Shown here: one piece after another, positions 60,871-64,000 of the stretch
Position numbering within the stretch: position 1 is the first letter of the stretch
Layout of the letters: every line of letters starts with the position of its first letter
NCBI RefSeq assembly: GCF_004001045.1
Contig: NZ_BIMK01000038.1
Location: forward strand, 1 to 64,000
DNA length: 64,000 bases
Source of the DNA: Paenibacillus chibensis
Lineage (GTDB): Bacteria > Bacillota > Bacilli > Paenibacillales > Paenibacillaceae
Direction: 5' to 3'
Position numbers and translations under genes: made by a program
Notes under the pieces: model-generated
Told to the model about the DNA's origin: nothing
The model's input: the letters and a program-made list of their open reading frames with translations, nothing else
Databases searched by the model: none

Positions 60871-62178
60871 GTGTTTGATCAGTCCTACGGTTTGCGCTTT
60901 GATATTTATGAACGAATCCATCTCTCGGAAGATGTGTCCGGCATTGCCGAGCTGGAAGAAATCGAACTGCTGCCTCATATTCAGGTGATCAGCCAAGGCG
61001 AGCAGGTTGCGCTTCGGGGCCATTTGCTGCTGAACGGGCTGTATAGAGGAGACGGGGAGGAGGACGAAACGCAGCGTCTGGAACATTTTATTCCTGTTGA
61101 AATCACCGTTCCTTCCAATCGCGTATCTTCTCTGGATGAGATTGCAGTAGAAATTGAAAACTTCGATGTAGATCTTTTATCCCAGCGCAGCTTGAATATT
61201 ACCGGTGTGCTGTCTCTCCGGGGCATTGAGACGGCAGTCAGCGAATCGGCAGGCGCCTGGAACGCTGATGAATTTACGGTTGTACATGCGTCTGACGATC
61301 CGGCGGAAGATCCGGTTCTGGCTGCGTTTTTGGAGGAAGAGGAGGAGCGCGCTGATGCGGCAGAGATCAGGGAGACGAATGAGGCACCGGCTGCAGAATA
61401 CAGCGAAACGCCTGCCTATATCACCGAAACGTCGCCGCCTGAGCCTGCTGAATTGTTCGGCTCCGACGAGGTCCGGCCGCAGCATCCGTCGCCGCAAGAG
61501 CCGTCTTTCCAGGAGCGTGCGGATAGCGAGCCGCAGGAGCCTGAAGAGGTATTTGCTCCATCCGCGTTACATACGGACAAGGAATCCGTTGAACGCAGCG
61601 GGAACAAAACGGCGTCTAACGTCTGGCATTTCGAGCATGAAGACGAAGCGGAGCTGCTTCACCCGGAAAACTCGGCCATCGCGGCCAACGAAGAAGAGGA
61701 TCAGGAGACCGATATTTACCTGACTTCCATTGACCAGGAGCCCGCGTTTCCGTTCAGCGCTTTCCACCAGGAAACGGTTCATCAGGAGGAAGGCGCGGAT
61801 GAACGTGAACTGCGAATCGGACTTAGCAGCAAAAAAGAAACGCAAGCGGATCCCAAGGGCGCTATCGGCTTTTCATCGCTTTTGACTTCCAGCCGTTCTC
61901 TGAAAGAGCAGGAGCAGCTGGCCGTGTCGGAAGAACCGCAAAAGGAAGAAGCGGAACGCGAAGCAGCAGGGAACGACGATATCCAGTGGCAAAATCTGTT
62001 CCTCGGAAGCAGCTCGGAGAAAAATCAATTCCGTAAGGTAAGGCTCTGCATCGTTCAGCGGGAGGAAACGCTCGAGACGATCGCGAGCCGTTATCAGCTC
62101 AGCGCCCGCGAGATTTTGCTGTATAACCGTCTTGCGGAGCAGACCATCGAGGAAGGGCAGATTCTATATATCCCGTAA
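60871..62178 (+). CDS. spoVID: SpoVID-like spore coat assembly protein with LysM domain
   Basis: A 435-residue protein. The N-terminal domain (about 1-115: RFDIYERIHLSEDVSGIAEL, GHLLLNGLY) matches the SpoVID/SPOCS module that encircles spores; a long acidic, Pro/Glu-rich linker (about 150-385) follows; the C-terminal ~45 residues are a LysM domain (IASRYQLSAREILLYN). In Bacillus SpoVID is needed for coat encasement of the forespore. The GTG start has AAAGGAGG. A weak sigma-E-like -10 CATATAGAT lies at 60782-60790. ysxE, its usual neighbour in Bacillus, is absent. Confidence 0.88.
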   Translation: MFDQSYGLRFDIYERIHLSEDVSGIAELEEIELLPHIQVISQGEQVALRGHLLLNGLYRGDGEEDETQRLEHFIPVEITVPSNRVSSLDEIAVEIENFDVDLLSQRSLNITGVLSLRGIETAVSESAGAWNADEFTVVHASDDPAEDPVLAAFLEEEEERADAAEIRETNEAPAAEYSETPAYITETSPPEPAELFGSDEVRPQHPSPQEPSFQERADSEPQEPEEVFAPSALHTDKESVERSGNKTASNVWHFEHEDEAELLHPENSAIAANEEEDQETDIYLTSIDQEPAFPFSAFHQETVHQEEGADERELRIGLSSKKETQADPKGAIGFSSLLTSSRSLKEQEQLAVSEEPQKEEAEREAAGNDDIQWQNLFLGSSSEKNQFRKVRLCIVQREETLETIASRYQLSAREILLYNRLAEQTIEEGQILYIP

Positions 62179-62203
62179 GGCTGAATATAGAAGCCACAAG
62201 AAG

Positions 62204-62243
62204 AAAGCGTCCGGCGCTGGAAAAAGAGCCCGGGCGCTTTTTG
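62204..62243 (+). terminator. Terminator after spoVID
   Basis: AAAGCGTCCGG and CCGGGCGCTTT (one G-T pair) with a 14-base loop, then TTTTT overlapping the right arm. Confidence 0.8.
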
Positions 62244-62328
62244 CTGCACCAGGTTTAAGAACGGTACATAGGATAATAATAAAGATAGCGTGCATTCTTA
62301 GGCGATATTCCGGTATAATCCAGGCATG

Positions 62329-62357
62329 TTGACTTAAATCATCAACCAAGTTATGAT
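62329..62357 (+). promoter_or_regulatory. Sigma-A promoter of valS
   Basis: TTGACT (62329-62334) and TATGAT (62352-62357), 17 bases apart, directly before the T-box leader. Confidence 0.78.
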
Positions 62358-62363
62358 AATCAT

Positions 62364-62690
62364 ATATTTTGTCAAGAACGATGATCGGGAAGAGTAGGAT
62401 GACATGCCCTTCAGAGAGCGGAATTGCTGCGCTGTAAGATTCCGCAGGATGCATTCAACCCAAAGTCGCCCGGGAGTTGTCTGCTTGAGCCCAGGTACCG
62501 TACTTGGGGTAGGGCAGGACCGGCCGCAGCCGTTATCTGCATGAGTGTCGCGTATTTGATGGCAGCTGTCCGAGGGCAGCAGGGCCGCTCGCCAAGATCT
62601 GTAGCTATATGATCGGCATACGCGAAACAAAGGTGGTACCGCGAAAGAACAGCTTTCGTCCTTTGAGGACGAGGGCTTTTTTGTTTTTTC
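62364..62690 (+). ncRNA. T-box riboswitch leader of valS (specifier GUC, valine)
   Basis: The T-box sequence AAGGTGGTACCGCG lies at 62630-62643; the terminator AGCTTTCGTCC / GGACGAGGGCT plus T run follows at 62651-62690. Stem I shows AGAGTAG (62391-62397) and the arms GCGGAAT/ATTCCGC. Pairing CGGG with CCCG at the base puts GTC (62465-62467), followed by G, in the specifier loop, which decodes as valine and agrees with the downstream gene. Uncharged tRNA-Val would bind and stop the terminator from forming. Confidence 0.92.
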
Positions 62691-62729
62691 ATAAACCAAA
62701 GCTGATCTTGTGATGGAGGAATGCAAACA

Positions 62730-64000
62730 ATGACAGAGCAGGACAACAAATTAACGACAGAAATGCCGACGACATACGATCCGAAGGCAGCGGAAGAGAA
62801 ATGGTACAAATACTGGATTGAAGGCGAGTTCTTCAAAGCGGGTCAGCGTAAAGACGCCAAGCCCTACACGATTGTCATTCCGCCGCCGAACGTAACGGGT
62901 ATGCTCCATATTGGACACGCACTCGATTTCACGCTGCAGGATATCCTGGTGCGCACGAAACGGATGCAGGGCTTTGACGCGCTCTGGCTTCCGGGCTCCG
63001 ACCATGCGGGCATCGCCACGCAGACGAAAGTGGAGCAGAAGCTCCGCGAAGAGGGCGTAACGCGCTATGATCTGGGACGGGAGAAGTTCCTGGAGAAGGT
63101 ATGGGAGTGGAAAGACAAATATGCGGAAACCATCCATGAGCAGTGGGCGAAAATGGGCTTTTCCCTCGATTATTCCAGAGAACGGTTTACGCTGGATGAG
63201 GGCTTGTCCAAAGCCGTACGCGAGGTTTTCGTCAAACTGCATGAAAAAGGCCTGATTTACCGCGGCAAGCGCATTATCAACTGGGATCCGGCTGCACGCA
63301 CGGCGCTTTCCGATATCGAAGTCGAATACAAAGAGGTTCAGGGCCACTTGTATCATCTTTCCTATCCACTGAAGGACGGAAGCGGCCATATTACGGTTGC
63401 AACCACGCGTCCGGAAACGATGCTCGGCGATTCGGCTGTAGCCGTTCATCCGAAGGATGAGCGCTATAAGGACATGATCGGAAAAATGCTCGTTCTGCCG
63501 ATTGTCGGCCGGGAAATCCCGATCATTGCCGACGAATACGTTGACAAGGAATTCGGAAGCGGCGCCGTCAAAATCACGCCTTCCCATGACCCGAACGACT
63601 TCGAGGTAGGACTGCGCCATGACCTCCCGCAAATCACGGTTATGGACGAAACCGGCACGATGAATGAGCTGGCCGGCAAGTACCAGGGCCTCGACCGCAG
63701 CGACTGCCGCAAGCATATCGTTCAGGACCTGAAAGAGCAGGGCGTATTGATCCGAATCGAGGACCATGTCCACCAGGTTGGACACAGCGAGCGCACGGGC
63801 GCCGTTGTCGAGCCTTATCTGTCCACCCAGTGGTTCGTTAAAATGCAGCCGCTGGCCGAAGCCGCCATCGAAGCCCAAAAATCAGGCAAAGGCGTAAACT
63901 TCGTGCCTGACCGATTCGAAAAAACGTATCTGAACTGGATCGAAAATGTACGCGACTGGTGCATTTCCCGCCAGCTCTGGTGGGGTCACCGCATTCCGGC
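62730..64000 (+). CDS. valS: Valyl-tRNA synthetase (N-terminal part, cut by window edge)
   Basis: The first 423 codons of a class I aminoacyl-tRNA synthetase that charges tRNA-Val; the gene runs off the right edge. The catalytic HIGH motif is at residues 60-63 (NVTGMLHIGHALDF), and the editing (CP1) domain has TTRPETMLGDSAVAV and HDPNDFEVG. The start at 62730 is preferred, since TGGAGGA is nine bases upstream; the ATG at 62721 touches that site. Controlled by the T-box leader. Confidence 0.97.
   Translation, partial: MTEQDNKLTTEMPTTYDPKAAEEKWYKYWIEGEFFKAGQRKDAKPYTIVIPPPNVTGMLHIGHALDFTLQDILVRTKRMQGFDALWLPGSDHAGIATQTKVEQKLREEGVTRYDLGREKFLEKVWEWKDKYAETIHEQWAKMGFSLDYSRERFTLDEGLSKAVREVFVKLHEKGLIYRGKRIINWDPAARTALSDIEVEYKEVQGHLYHLSYPLKDGSGHITVATTRPETMLGDSAVAVHPKDERYKDMIGKMLVLPIVGREIPIIADEYVDKEFGSGAVKITPSHDPNDFEVGLRHDLPQITVMDETGTMNELAGKYQGLDRSDCRKHIVQDLKEQGVLIRIEDHVHQVGHSERTGAVVEPYLSTQWFVKMQPLAEAAIEAQKSGKGVNFVPDRFEKTYLNWIENVRDWCISRQLWWGHRIP

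Overview
The window reads as chromosome of a spore-forming, Gram-positive Firmicute close to Paenibacillus. Reasons: (i) the right half follows the Bacillus order ysoA-tig-clpX-lonB-lonA-ysxC-hemAXCDBL-spoVID-valS, with Paenibacillus-like changes (clpP and ispG beside clpX, speD before hemA, a cobA-hemD fusion and a sirC-like gene inside the hem operon, no ysxE); (ii) sporulation genes (spoVID, lonB); (iii) AGGAGG-type ribosome sites with many GTG/TTG starts; (iv) carbohydrate ABC operons of the LplB/YtcP/lipoprotein type without their own ATPase. No rRNA, CRISPR array, prophage or intact insertion sequence was seen.

Layout. 0.4-3 kb: a DHA2 multidrug-type exporter and a serine beta-lactamase-fold protein. 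3-15 kb: a glycan-use locus (esterase, two permeases, lipoprotein binding protein, intracellular GH3 beta-glucosidase, a 1,119-residue GH94/GH149/GH161-type phosphorylase, LacI regulator) with one strong promoter and three GAAACGTTTC-type operators. 15-18 kb: a TetR regulator divergent from an MBL-fold hydrolase and an AbrB-family membrane protein, with a clear operator over the promoter. 18-23.4 kb: a TagO-like sugar-phosphate transferase and a secreted beta-propeller protein followed by pstS-pstC-pstA (no pstB). 23.5-28.3 kb: a second sugar ABC operon divergent from a ROK regulator, with a CRE and a perfect 16-bp palindrome between them. 28.3-38.1 kb: PAP2 phosphatase, FadR-type regulator with an NimT/CynX-type exporter, a SAM methyltransferase broken by an in-frame TGA, a BmrCD-like heterodimeric ABC exporter, a ketopantoate-reductase-like gene divergent from a TetR gene, and tRNA-Arg(TCT).

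38.3-64 kb is housekeeping: a YsoA-like protein (probable ATT start), trigger factor, ClpP, ClpX, IspG, LonB, LonA, EngB, an unidentified 195-residue protein, SpeD with a structured leader, a small membrane protein, the heme/siroheme operon (hemA-hemX-sirC-hemC-cobA/hemD-hemB-hemL) with a pseudouridine synthase, SpoVID, and a valine T-box leader ahead of valS, which runs off the end of the window.

How the genes work together: the first sugar locus looks built to import beta-glucan oligosaccharides and split them inside the cell by phosphorolysis and hydrolysis. The protein-quality block joins co-translational folding (Tig), ATP-dependent proteolysis (ClpXP, LonA, LonB) and ribosome assembly (EngB). 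The hem operon makes protoheme precursors and, through CobA and SirC, siroheme from the same uroporphyrinogen III. The best candidates for something undescribed are the speD leader RNA (50538-50646), the 195-residue unknown (49675-50262), and the beta-propeller/pstSCA arrangement; everything else is mostly a clean example of known families.
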